A model generated the notes under the pieces. The model was not told the origin of the DNA. It saw nothing but the letters and a program-made list of their open reading frames with translations, and searched no databases. Made by a program: the position numbers and the translations under genes. A DNA stretch of 64,000 bases from Salinimicrobium terrae DSM 17865. GTDB taxonomy: Bacteria; Bacteroidota; Bacteroidia; Flavobacteriales; Flavobacteriaceae. The DNA lies in NCBI RefSeq assembly GCF_000424665.1, contig NZ_AUKI01000017.1:1-64000 (forward strand), read 5' to 3'. Below are positions 9,427 through 16,038 of this stretch, one piece after another; position 1 is the first letter of the stretch; the number at the start of each line of letters is the position of its first letter.

Positions 9427-9638
9427 AAAAGAAAAACGATTATTCGGTTATAGTCTATTTTGAAGAAGGTACTAAACCTAAGAAATGGACTTATGTACAC
9501 AAGCTGAACGGGTTTAAAATGTTTCTTACAAAAGAACACCCAACTTGGCAGTATATGAATGTCTACAACAGAAGAACACGTGCTTTTATGCGTCGGTTCC
9601 AGAGAGATAGTTTCATTCCGCCATTCATTCAAGAGTAG
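9420..9638 (+). CDS. small basic hypothetical protein
   Basis: A 72-residue protein, rich in Lys/Arg and aromatics (KKWTYVHKLNGFKMFL, NRRTRAFMRRFQRD), with no recognised domain. It overlaps the HTH gene and precedes rep, so it is likely a conserved part of the replication or regulation module. The opposite-strand frame here is not credible because this one has tight operon spacing. Confidence 0.6.
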   Translation: MLKKKNDYSVIVYFEEGTKPKKWTYVHKLNGFKMFLTKEHPTWQYMNVYNRRTRAFMRRFQRDSFIPPFIQE

Positions 9639-9650
9639 TTCTTTTTTTTT

Positions 9651-9703
9651 AACCTTTAAATACAGCACCCTTAATATCTACCCTCGATTAAAAACCTTTA
9701 AAT
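9651..9703. repeat. direct repeat ahead of rep
   Basis: aacctttaaat occurs at 9651-9661 and 9693-9703, 42 bp apart, in the 95-bp spacer before rep. The spacing of four helical turns and the position would suit regulator or Rep binding. The sites are AT-rich, so chance cannot be excluded. Confidence 0.35.
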
Positions 9704-9733
9704 GGTATTTATTAATGTGCAACGATTCAGATT

Positions 9734-10570
9734 ATGATAGTTAAGAATACTTATGGAACTAGTGTTGCTTTTTCAACTCGTCAATTCGGAGTAGTGCCTA
9801 AAGATGAATTTTCAGGATCAGCATTACAGCGCAAAAAACCAGATCCCGAGAAGAAACCAGAAAAGAAAAAAGTAGTGAGTACGGAGAAAAAAGAAATTAA
9901 ACTCCGTACTCTTTCAAGAAGATCAAAACAGAAGATCAGGAAAAAAATTACCTGCTTTGCCAGATGTTATAAGCGTCTGAGTTTTGTTACTCTAACTTTC
10001 TTAAATAAAGTTTCAGATGAAGAAGCGGTAAATATTCTTAGAAAGTTCCTTGATAATGCCAAAAAGAGAAGTAAAGATTTTGAATATGTCTGGATAGCAG
10101 AACGGCAGACTAAAAATGATGCTTTCAAAGGGAATGTTCACTTTCATATGATTACTAACAAATATTGGAGAGTTGAAAAGTGGTGGAACTATTGGATAGA
10201 ACTTCAGATAAAAAACGGAATTAAACCAAGAAAGAAAGATTTCAAACCCTCTTCAGCCTTTGATGTGAAGCAACTAAATTCGAGTAATATTAGATCCATT
10301 GCTTCGTATGTAACTAAGTACGTCACAAAGAATGATGCAAAGTTTAAATGTCAGGTCTGGAATTGTTCTAAGCGCGTTTCAGAGCTTTACACAGACTTCT
10401 ATACAACTACAGAGTTTACGGATCAGTTTAAGCGTTTAAATGCAGTCCTGAAAGAGTTTGAAGTGAAAGACCATATAGAACGACCCTTTTTAAATGTGAA
10501 AATGATAGATCTCAATAGAAAAACATTGCCGCTTTATAGAAGACTAGATGAAAAAAACAGAAAGATTTAG
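9734..10570 (+). CDS. rep: HUH-type rolling-circle replication initiator (Rep)
   Basis: A 278-residue protein with the three motifs of HUH endonucleases in order: FVTLTF at 84-89 (motif I), NVHFHMI with the metal-binding His-x-His at 136-138 (motif II), and SYVTKYVTK at 191-199 with catalytic Tyr (motif III). This arrangement matches the ORF2/G2P-like Rep of filamentous phages and small plasmids. A Lys-rich linker fills residues 34-70. It would nick a double-strand origin to replicate the excised circle. No zot, coat or other phage genes accompany it. Its stop overlaps the stop of the convergent cargo gene. Confidence 0.82.
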   Translation: MIVKNTYGTSVAFSTRQFGVVPKDEFSGSALQRKKPDPEKKPEKKKVVSTEKKEIKLRTLSRRSKQKIRKKITCFARCYKRLSFVTLTFLNKVSDEEAVNILRKFLDNAKKRSKDFEYVWIAERQTKNDAFKGNVHFHMITNKYWRVEKWWNYWIELQIKNGIKPRKKDFKPSSAFDVKQLNSSNIRSIASYVTKYVTKNDAKFKCQVWNCSKRVSELYTDFYTTTEFTDQFKRLNAVLKEFEVKDHIERPFLNVKMIDLNRKTLPLYRRLDEKNRKI

Positions 10571-12111
10571 TACTTTCTTTTGGAACTGTAGTCTGCAACA
10601 AATAAACTGATTAAAAATATTCCACATAACGTCTCAAATATTTTAAATACAATTTGCTTATCCTCCAAGTTTTCCAAATCATACCTTCCAATAAAATTTA
10701 GGACATTATGAAAAATTAAATTCTTAGAATCAAAATCCTCAAGAATCATCATATCGACTAAAACAAAAAATAAAATAAGACAAATTGAAGTCAATACAAT
10801 CCTGAAAGGCTTTTCTCCAAATCCTCTTATCAAAAAATCTAAAATTTGAACTGTTAAAGTAAAATAATGCTTAATTAAAAGAATAAAGTATTTTGGAGTC
10901 AAAAGTGTTTTTATTCGGAAAAACAAAAGTTGGAGAAAATCTAATGAAGCTTTAAAGTTGTTTACCTCTTTACTTTTAAACTTGTAAAAATTAGAGGTAA
11001 AATTATGGGAAAACCTGGCATTCCTTGGCAGTGGTAATTGATCTTTTAAATATGTGAAGAAGTTTAGCTTTGAATAAATATTGGCTAATTTTTCCAGATA
11101 GTAATAACGTCCAGAATTTTTAAAATCTCCTTGAGTTGAATACATATGCCTAATATTCCTGAACTCTTCTTCTTTATCTTTTTTATAAGCGAATGTGGAA
11201 TCAAGTACTTTTAAAGAGGAATAATGCTGGACAAAAGGCGTATTAATTAATTTCCAAGAGTGAAGTTGAGAATTAGAAATTAATCCTTTGCCCTCTATAC
11301 TTTTAACATTACATTCTTTAAGACTCCAATGGGATAAAGAAGAATTTTCTACACTCAATCCTCCAAATGAAGTTTTGTATGCGGAGACAGAAAAACCAGA
11401 ATTTTCTATTTTCATTCTCTCTGCAGAACCGAAATCCAATCGCATTGAACCTCCAGCTCGAAAATTGAGTAAATGCAAATAATCTAAACAAATAAATTCA
11501 AAATTTTTGTTTTCTATATTCCACCCACCCCCTCCTAAATAAGCTCCGTATTCTAGTGTCAAACCTCCTAAATGGAGTAGCTTCAATTTTCTCATTACAA
11601 ATGCTTCAACATCTTTTGTTTTACTGTTATAACTCTTGCTATCAACAGATAATACAAAGGCAGAATGTTCTAAATTAGAAGGAATAATCTTTTTTATTTT
11701 CGCCCAATTATAATATGGTGTCACTTCCTTCTGAATTTTAAAAGAGCCATAAAAATGTTCATTGTTGACCAGAGATTTAAAAAGTTTTTCATCTTCAATT
11801 ATTCTCTTCGGGTCTTCCATATTTTCCTTCTCAAACAAGACTATTTTAACCTTACCCGAATTAAATTTTAAAAAACGTGCAGGACCAAAAAAAATTAAAT
11901 CTTCATCGGATAGCCCCTGTTCCTTCTGCCATTCATCAAACTTTTGTAGGTTCTCTTTTAGAAAACGAACAATTCGAGGAAAGTCATAGTGCCTTCTCCA
12001 TTCATTAAAATAAGCAGGTTTTAATTTCCATAGTTCCATCGGATCTATAACAGGAAAAGTTGTATTATCAGTGGTCTGGAAAGTGGGTGTTAATTCTGGA
12101 GGTAAATTCAT
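10567..12111 (-). CDS. cargo: degenerate pentapeptide plus 2-TM channel-like protein
   Basis: A 514-residue protein, transcribed against the rest of the element. Residues 1-170 are soluble and unrecognised. Residues 170-305 are a weak right-handed helix (repeats such as GLSVENSSLSHWSLKECNV). GDFKNSGRYYYLEK (328-341) and GFGEKPFRI (430-438) are landmarks of pentapeptide/ion-channel proteins. Two membrane helices at about 438-455 and 488-507 flank a pore-like loop, but the usual TxGxGD filter is replaced by FIGRYD (473-478). The gene is very AT-rich and sits at the tRNA side, a typical cargo position. A membrane effector or phage-defence role is inference only. Confidence 0.6.
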   Translation of the reverse strand: MNLPPELTPTFQTTDNTTFPVIDPMELWKLKPAYFNEWRRHYDFPRIVRFLKENLQKFDEWQKEQGLSDEDLIFFGPARFLKFNSGKVKIVLFEKENMEDPKRIIEDEKLFKSLVNNEHFYGSFKIQKEVTPYYNWAKIKKIIPSNLEHSAFVLSVDSKSYNSKTKDVEAFVMRKLKLLHLGGLTLEYGAYLGGGGWNIENKNFEFICLDYLHLLNFRAGGSMRLDFGSAERMKIENSGFSVSAYKTSFGGLSVENSSLSHWSLKECNVKSIEGKGLISNSQLHSWKLINTPFVQHYSSLKVLDSTFAYKKDKEEEFRNIRHMYSTQGDFKNSGRYYYLEKLANIYSKLNFFTYLKDQLPLPRNARFSHNFTSNFYKFKSKEVNNFKASLDFLQLLFFRIKTLLTPKYFILLIKHYFTLTVQILDFLIRGFGEKPFRIVLTSICLILFFVLVDMMILEDFDSKNLIFHNVLNFIGRYDLENLEDKQIVFKIFETLCGIFLISLFVADYSSKRKY

Positions 12112-12189
12112 AGAGGAAATTTACAAAACTTTAACAAATCTAAATCAATTAATGTTCTGTCAAAAGAAATACATTATAAAAGCACATCT

Positions 12190-12211
12190 ATTCGTCCCCT
12201 TATTCGTCCCC
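12190..12211. repeat. right tandem repeat, putative integrase arm sites
   Basis: attcgtcccc at 12190-12199 and 12202-12211, same orientation and same 12-bp period as the left pair at 7085-7106, followed by tgaaa. It lies 55 bp from the right att copy. Confidence 0.65.
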
Positions 12212-12216
12212 TGAAA

Positions 12217-12255
12217 TAAAAAAAGCCCCACAAACGTACTGTTTGCAGGGCTTTT
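12217..12255 (-). terminator. tRNA terminator supplied by the element
   Basis: Arms aaaagcccc-acaaac and gtttgc-agggctttt enclose a 5-base loop, and on the minus strand a run of seven T follows. It lies inside the element, just downstream of the tRNA 3' end, where it can end tRNA transcription. The symmetrical A/T flanks may let it work in both directions. Confidence 0.8.
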
Positions 12256-12266
12256 CAGAGCTTAAA

Positions 12267-12280
12267 AGTGGTCCCACCTG
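12267..12280. repeat. right att direct repeat, within the tRNA 3' end
   Basis: agtggtcccacctg, the second copy of 6952-6965. It covers the acceptor-stem 3' strand and part of the T-stem of the tRNA, so integration leaves the tRNA intact. Confidence 0.85.
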
Positions 12281-12342
12281 GGCTCGAACCAGGGACCACC
12301 TGATTATGAGTCAGGTGCTCTAACCAGCTGAGCTATAGGACC
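12269..12342 (-). tRNA. tRNA with CAU anticodon (elongator Met or Ile2)
   Basis: A 74-nt cloverleaf on the minus strand. The acceptor GGTCCTA pairs with TGGGACC, the D-arm is AGCTCAGCTGGTTAGAGC, the anticodon stem-loop CCTGACTCATAATCAGG has anticodon CAU, and the T-arm is CCTGGTTCGAGCCCAGG. CCA is not encoded. CAU tRNAs can be elongator Met or lysidine-modified Ile2; the anticodon arm resembles Ile2 tRNAs but the sequence alone does not settle it. The 3' end is the integration site of the neighbouring element. Confidence 0.96.
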
Positions 12343-12365
12343 GGCTCATTGGTGTTATGAGGGCG

Positions 12366-12396
12366 CAAATTTAGAGATTTGCCTAATACCTAACAA
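12366..12396 (-). promoter_or_regulatory. tRNA promoter, Bacteroidota type
   Basis: On the minus strand TTG (12394-12396) is followed after 20 bp by TAAATTTG (12366-12373), matching the -33 TTG / -7 TAnnTTTG consensus. It sits 23 bp upstream of the tRNA 5' end. Confidence 0.65.
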
Positions 12397-12424
12397 GCAT
12401 TTTGAAAATATATTTTTGAGCAGG

Positions 12425-12874
12425 CTATAAATCCTCCCACACCTCATCTCCAATAGGAATATTCTCCTCCCCTGCCTTAATCTCCTCACATAACTCAACT
12501 AACACTCCATTAGCCGATTTTGGGTGTAGAAAGGCAACCAACTTATTGTCCGCGCCCTTTTTTGGTCGTTTGGAAATAAGTTCAAAACCTTCTGCTTTAA
12601 GCCGCTTCATTTCAGCTTTAATATCATCAACTTCAAAGGCAATGTGATGAATGCCTTCTCCCCTCTTTGCAAGGAACTTTGCAATGGCACTATCTTCCGA
12701 AGTTGCAGCCAGCAATTCAATTTTACTCTCCCCCGTCTTGAAAAAGGAGGTTTCCACGCCTTCACTTTTTACCTTTTCAGTTTTGTAACTTTCCGTCTGC
12801 AGTAGTTTAGTATAAAGTTCATTTGCCGCTTTCAGGTCTTTTACTGCAATCCCTATGTGTTCTATTTTATTCAT
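12425..12874 (-). CDS. mce: methylmalonyl-CoA epimerase
   Basis: A 149-residue protein of the vicinal oxygen chelate fold with two beta-alpha-beta-beta-beta modules. Metal ligands are visible in KIEHIGIAV (His), GIHHIAFEV (His) and VLVELCE (Glu). It interconverts (R)- and (S)-methylmalonyl-CoA in propionate metabolism. Length is typical. It is divergently oriented to rbfA with a 148-bp spacer that holds repeat-like sequence. Confidence 0.92.
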   Translation of the reverse strand: MNKIEHIGIAVKDLKAANELYTKLLQTESYKTEKVKSEGVETSFFKTGESKIELLAATSEDSAIAKFLAKRGEGIHHIAFEVDDIKAEMKRLKAEGFELISKRPKKGADNKLVAFLHPKSANGVLVELCEEIKAGEENIPIGDEVWEDL

Positions 12875-12900
12875 TGATTCTAATTTTGTTATTAAAAAAG

Positions 12901-12980
12901 CAATTAGCTATTGGCTATTAGTCTTTAGCTTAGTCAATTTGTCAACGGTCAAAGGCTAAAAGCCAACGGCTATCTTTGAC
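12901..12980. repeat. degenerate GGCTA-type intergenic repeat
   Basis: The spacer contains multiple copies of a gctatt/ggctaa/agccaa theme (gctattggctattag, aaggctaaaagcc, ggctatctttgac) arranged partly as inverted copies. Such simple repeats are common between flavobacterial genes. No function can be read from it. Confidence 0.45.
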
Positions 12981-13010
12981 GAATTTAATAATTATCATTT
13001 TTAAAAATCC

Positions 13011-13018
13011 TAACTTTG
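13011..13018 (+). promoter_or_regulatory. -7 box ahead of rbfA
   Basis: TAACTTTG fits the TAnnTTTG consensus and ends 4 bp before the rbfA ATG, which predicts an almost leaderless transcript. No clear -33 element at the usual distance. Confidence 0.5.
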
Positions 13019-13022
13019 TGTT

Positions 13023-13418
13023 ATGGAAGAAACTAACAGACAGAAAAAAATAGGGGGCGTATTACAGCAGGATCTGGCAGATGTGCTGCAGTCCCATTTG
13101 AGGGATGCGGGAAGAACAGGAATTTTGATCTCTGTTTCAAAAGTTACAGTAACCACAGATCTTTCGCAATCAAAGGCTTACTTAAGTATCTTTCCGGCGA
13201 AAAATGCACAGGATATATTGAAAGAACTTAATATTCTTAAGCCCAAAATAAAGCATGAACTGGCCATGCGTACGAAAAACCAATTGCGAAGAATGCCCAA
13301 TCTTGATTTTTACATCGATGATTCCCTGGATTATATCGAGAACATCGAAAAATCCATTAAAGGTGAAGATAATCCCATTGAGCAGCCCGATTTACTTTCG
13401 AGGCGGAAAAAATCTTAA
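13023..13418 (+). CDS. rbfA: ribosome-binding factor A
   Basis: A 131-residue protein with the type II KH-like fold of RbfA: EETNRQKKIGGVLQQDLADVL, then VTVTTDLSQSKAYLSIFP, and RRMPNLDFYIDDSLDY, the conserved C-terminal signature. It matures the 5' end region of 16S rRNA in the 30S subunit. Three bases separate its stop from the permease start, so the two form an operon, an arrangement common in Flavobacteriia. Confidence 0.95.
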   Translation: MEETNRQKKIGGVLQQDLADVLQSHLRDAGRTGILISVSKVTVTTDLSQSKAYLSIFPAKNAQDILKELNILKPKIKHELAMRTKNQLRRMPNLDFYIDDSLDYIENIEKSIKGEDNPIEQPDLLSRRKKS

Positions 13419-13421
13419 GGC

Positions 13422-14621
13422 TTGAATTTCCCCTTTTACATAGCCCGCAGGTATTTGTTCTCTAAAAGCAGTAACAATGCTATCAACATTATTACCATCA
13501 TTGCGGGACTGGGGGTTTTTGCAGGGGCTTTCGCCCTGTTCATTGTTCTTTCGGGCTTTACCGGGCTCAAGGACTTCAGTCTTTCCTTTTCAAACGAATA
13601 TGACCCCGATCTAAAGGTGCTTCCGGCAACGGGAAAGACTTTCAATTTTTCGGCGGAAGAAAAACAGGAGCTAGAAAATATTAGCGGAATTTCAACTTTT
13701 TCAGAAGTAATTGAGGAACGGGTTTTTCTGGATTTCAGATCGAAAAATAAGACGGCCTATATCAAAGGCGTGGACGAAAATTTCCTGAAGGTGAACAAAC
13801 TCGACAGCGCTGTAGGTATGGGTACCTGGTTTCATCCCGAAGAAGCCCAGGTGGTCATTGGAAACACTATTTCACACGAGCTCAACCTCGGTACTTTTGA
13901 TTATATGAACCTCCTGGAGATCATGGTACCCCGCCCGGGTACCGGACAGATCCTCGATCCCACCCGGGCCTTTAATTCCAAAAGCACAGTAGTCTCGGGC
14001 ATTTACAGCATCAACGAAGAACTTGACGGTAAGTATGTTTTTTCTTCTATCGGGTTCGCAAGGGGTCTCCTCGACCTCAACCTCAATGAGGTCACAGGCC
14101 TCGAACTAAAATTGAAATCCGGTGCAGATCCCGAAACAGTGAAATCTGCTGTACAGGCAGTCATTGAGGATGGAGTGGAAATAAAGAACAGAGCACAATT
14201 GAATGATGCTCTTTATAAAATGCTGAATACCGAAAATCTGGCTGTCTACCTCATCTTCACGCTGGTATTGATTATTGCCCTTTTTAATGTTGTTGGTTCA
14301 ATAATCATGGTGATTCTGGATAAACGGGATAATATTAAAACCTTGCATAGTCTTGGTGCTACGCCGGGACAGATCAAGAATATTTTCTTTGCACAAGGTG
14401 TTTTTATGACCTTGCTGGGCGGGAGCACAGGACTTATTTTTTCAATTGTGCTGGTCTTTTTGCAGCTGCAGTATGACCTGGTGATGATCACTCCCACCCT
14501 GCCCTATCCTGTTGCGATTACGTGGGAAAATATTGTTGTAGTCCTCCTAACCATCTCGGCCCTTGGAACTATTGCTTCCTATATTGCGGCAAGCCGAAGT
14601 AAAAAGGCTTTGAGAGCTTAG
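13422..14621 (+). CDS. LolC/E-like ABC transporter permease (FtsX family)
   Basis: A 399-residue inner-membrane protein starting at a TTG codon 3 bp after the rbfA stop; no ATG lies near the conserved N-terminus FPFYIARRYLFSKSSNNAINIIT. One N-terminal TM helix (about 20-45) precedes a ~220-residue periplasmic MacB_PCD domain, then three TM helices carry the FtsX motif (VVGSIIMVILDKRDNIKTLHSLGATPGQIKNIFF). It fits lipoprotein-release permeases that extract lipoproteins for outer-membrane sorting. The cognate ATPase is not adjacent. Confidence 0.9.
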   Translation: MNFPFYIARRYLFSKSSNNAINIITIIAGLGVFAGAFALFIVLSGFTGLKDFSLSFSNEYDPDLKVLPATGKTFNFSAEEKQELENISGISTFSEVIEERVFLDFRSKNKTAYIKGVDENFLKVNKLDSAVGMGTWFHPEEAQVVIGNTISHELNLGTFDYMNLLEIMVPRPGTGQILDPTRAFNSKSTVVSGIYSINEELDGKYVFSSIGFARGLLDLNLNEVTGLELKLKSGADPETVKSAVQAVIEDGVEIKNRAQLNDALYKMLNTENLAVYLIFTLVLIIALFNVVGSIIMVILDKRDNIKTLHSLGATPGQIKNIFFAQGVFMTLLGGSTGLIFSIVLVFLQLQYDLVMITPTLPYPVAITWENIVVVLLTISALGTIASYIAASRSKKALRA

Positions 14622-14687
14622 AATAAAAAGGTTCTAAAAAAAGTTCTTCAAAATTGCCCCTTTTTGACACCTCTGTAAATCCGGATT

Positions 14688-15680
14688 TTAGACAAACTCG
14701 TAACCCGAGAATTCCTTTTCCACTTCATCAAAGGCAGCAAAGACATCGGCAGCATCGTCACTGGTCACCATCTTTTGTCGGTAATCCTTAAAGTGCGGAA
14801 TTCCCTTAAAGTAGTTGGTATAATGCCTACGGGTTTCGAACACACCCAGTTTTTCACCTTTCCAGTCAATAGCCATTTGAAGGTGACGTCGTGCTGCGTC
14901 AAGACGCTCTTCCATTGTTGGAGGATCAAGATGTTCCCCGGTTTTGAAGTAGTGTTTCACTTCCCTGAAGAACCAGGGATAACCAATACTGGCCCGTCCT
15001 ATCATAGCACCGTTAAGACCATATTGGTCACGCATCTCCACAGCTCTTTCGGGCGTGTCTACGTCCCCGTTTCCGAAAATAGGAATATGCATGCGTGGAT
15101 TGTTCCTAACTTCGGCAATTGGCGCCCAGTTGGCTTCGCCCTTGTACATCTGCACACGGGTACGGCCGTGAATGGAAATGGCACTTGCTCCCACATCTTG
15201 TAATCTTTCGGCCACCTCGACGATTTTAATGGAATCCTGATCCCAACCCAATCGGGTTTTAACTGTTACCGGAAGTTTTGTATGCTTCACCATGGCTTCA
15301 GTAAGAGAAACCATTAGCGGAATATCTTTAAGGATCCCTGCACCGGCACCTTTTGAAACTACCTTTTTGACCGGACAGCCATAGTTGATGTCAATAATAT
15401 CGGGACCCGATCTCTCTACGATTTCCACCGATTGCAGCATGGATTCCAGGTTGGCTCCAAAGATTTGAATACCAACCGGCCTTTCTTTTTCGTAGATATC
15501 CAGCTTCATGACGCTTTTTGCAGCGTCGCGAATTAGCCCTTCTGAAGAAATAAATTCGGTATAAACCACATCGGCACCCTGTTCCTTGCACAACGCACGA
15601 AACGGGGGGTCACTCACATCTTCCATTGGTGCTAACAACAAGGGAAATTCTCCTACATCTATGGTTCCAATCTTTGCCAA
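14688..15680 (-). CDS. dusB: tRNA-dihydrouridine synthase
   Basis: A 330-residue FMN enzyme of the Dus family. FMN-binding LLLAPMEDVSDPPFR at the N-terminus, catalytic Cys in DINYGCPVKKVVSKGAGAGIL, HGRTRVQMYKG and IFGNGDV later in the barrel. It reduces uridine in tRNA D-loops. It converges on the permease gene with 66 bp between stops and no strong terminator. The DusB label is the usual one for the single Bacteroidota enzyme; the exact target position is not readable. Confidence 0.93.
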   Translation of the reverse strand: MAKIGTIDVGEFPLLLAPMEDVSDPPFRALCKEQGADVVYTEFISSEGLIRDAAKSVMKLDIYEKERPVGIQIFGANLESMLQSVEIVERSGPDIIDINYGCPVKKVVSKGAGAGILKDIPLMVSLTEAMVKHTKLPVTVKTRLGWDQDSIKIVEVAERLQDVGASAISIHGRTRVQMYKGEANWAPIAEVRNNPRMHIPIFGNGDVDTPERAVEMRDQYGLNGAMIGRASIGYPWFFREVKHYFKTGEHLDPPTMEERLDAARRHLQMAIDWKGEKLGVFETRRHYTNYFKGIPHFKDYRQKMVTSDDAADVFAAFDEVEKEFSGYEFV

Positions 15681-16038
15681 AACAAATGTTTTTCAGGCTG
15701 CAAAAATAATCAAATTAATTCAGTTCGAAAGATAATTGGTTGAATGTCTGGTGGTGCACAGTCGAGACCTCAATCATCTTTAGTGATCCTATAAAGAGCA
15801 CTTTTACACAAAGCTCACAAAGACAAAAAATTGGATCAGGAAGAATATTGTCACAAATTGGATTTTAGAATTTATCCACCGCTACCTGAAAATCCTGAAG
15901 ATTTACGACTTATTACATCCTGTAAACTCAATTAGAGAAAAAATTTTCTAAGCACTAAACATTGAAGATAACTGCCAACTGAAAAACTTTAAAATGTTTA
16001 CTTTAATAAACATTATTCAATAAATAATATACATTTTT
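15681..16038. other. intergenic stretch, dusB upstream and receptor downstream
   Basis: About 360 bp, AT-rich, without a credible gene. The only structure seen is a weak hairpin near the receptor end (listed separately). Confidence 0.6.
15993..16014 (-). terminator. weak hairpin terminator after the TonB receptor
   Basis: AATGTTTA (15993-16000) and TAAACATT (16007-16014) form an 8-bp AT stem with a 6-base loop; TTTTAAAG follows on the minus strand. It lies 25 bp past the receptor stop. Confidence 0.45.

Larger units (their letters stand above)
6952..12280. mobile_element. integrated element in a tRNA 3' end (about 5.3 kb)
   Basis: Bounded by a 14-bp direct repeat agtggtcccacctg at 6952-6965 and 12267-12280; the right copy overlaps the 3' end of the tRNA gene on the minus strand. 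It carries a tyrosine integrase, an accessory protein, an excisionase-like HTH protein, a small hypothetical, an HUH Rep and one reverse-oriented membrane protein. The interior is visibly AT-richer than the rbfA/dusB region. No relaxase, type IV coupling protein, Zot-type packaging ATPase, capsid or coat gene is present, so it is neither a self-transmissible ICE nor a complete phage. It is best described as a small Rep-encoding integrative element or satellite. Confidence 0.85.
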
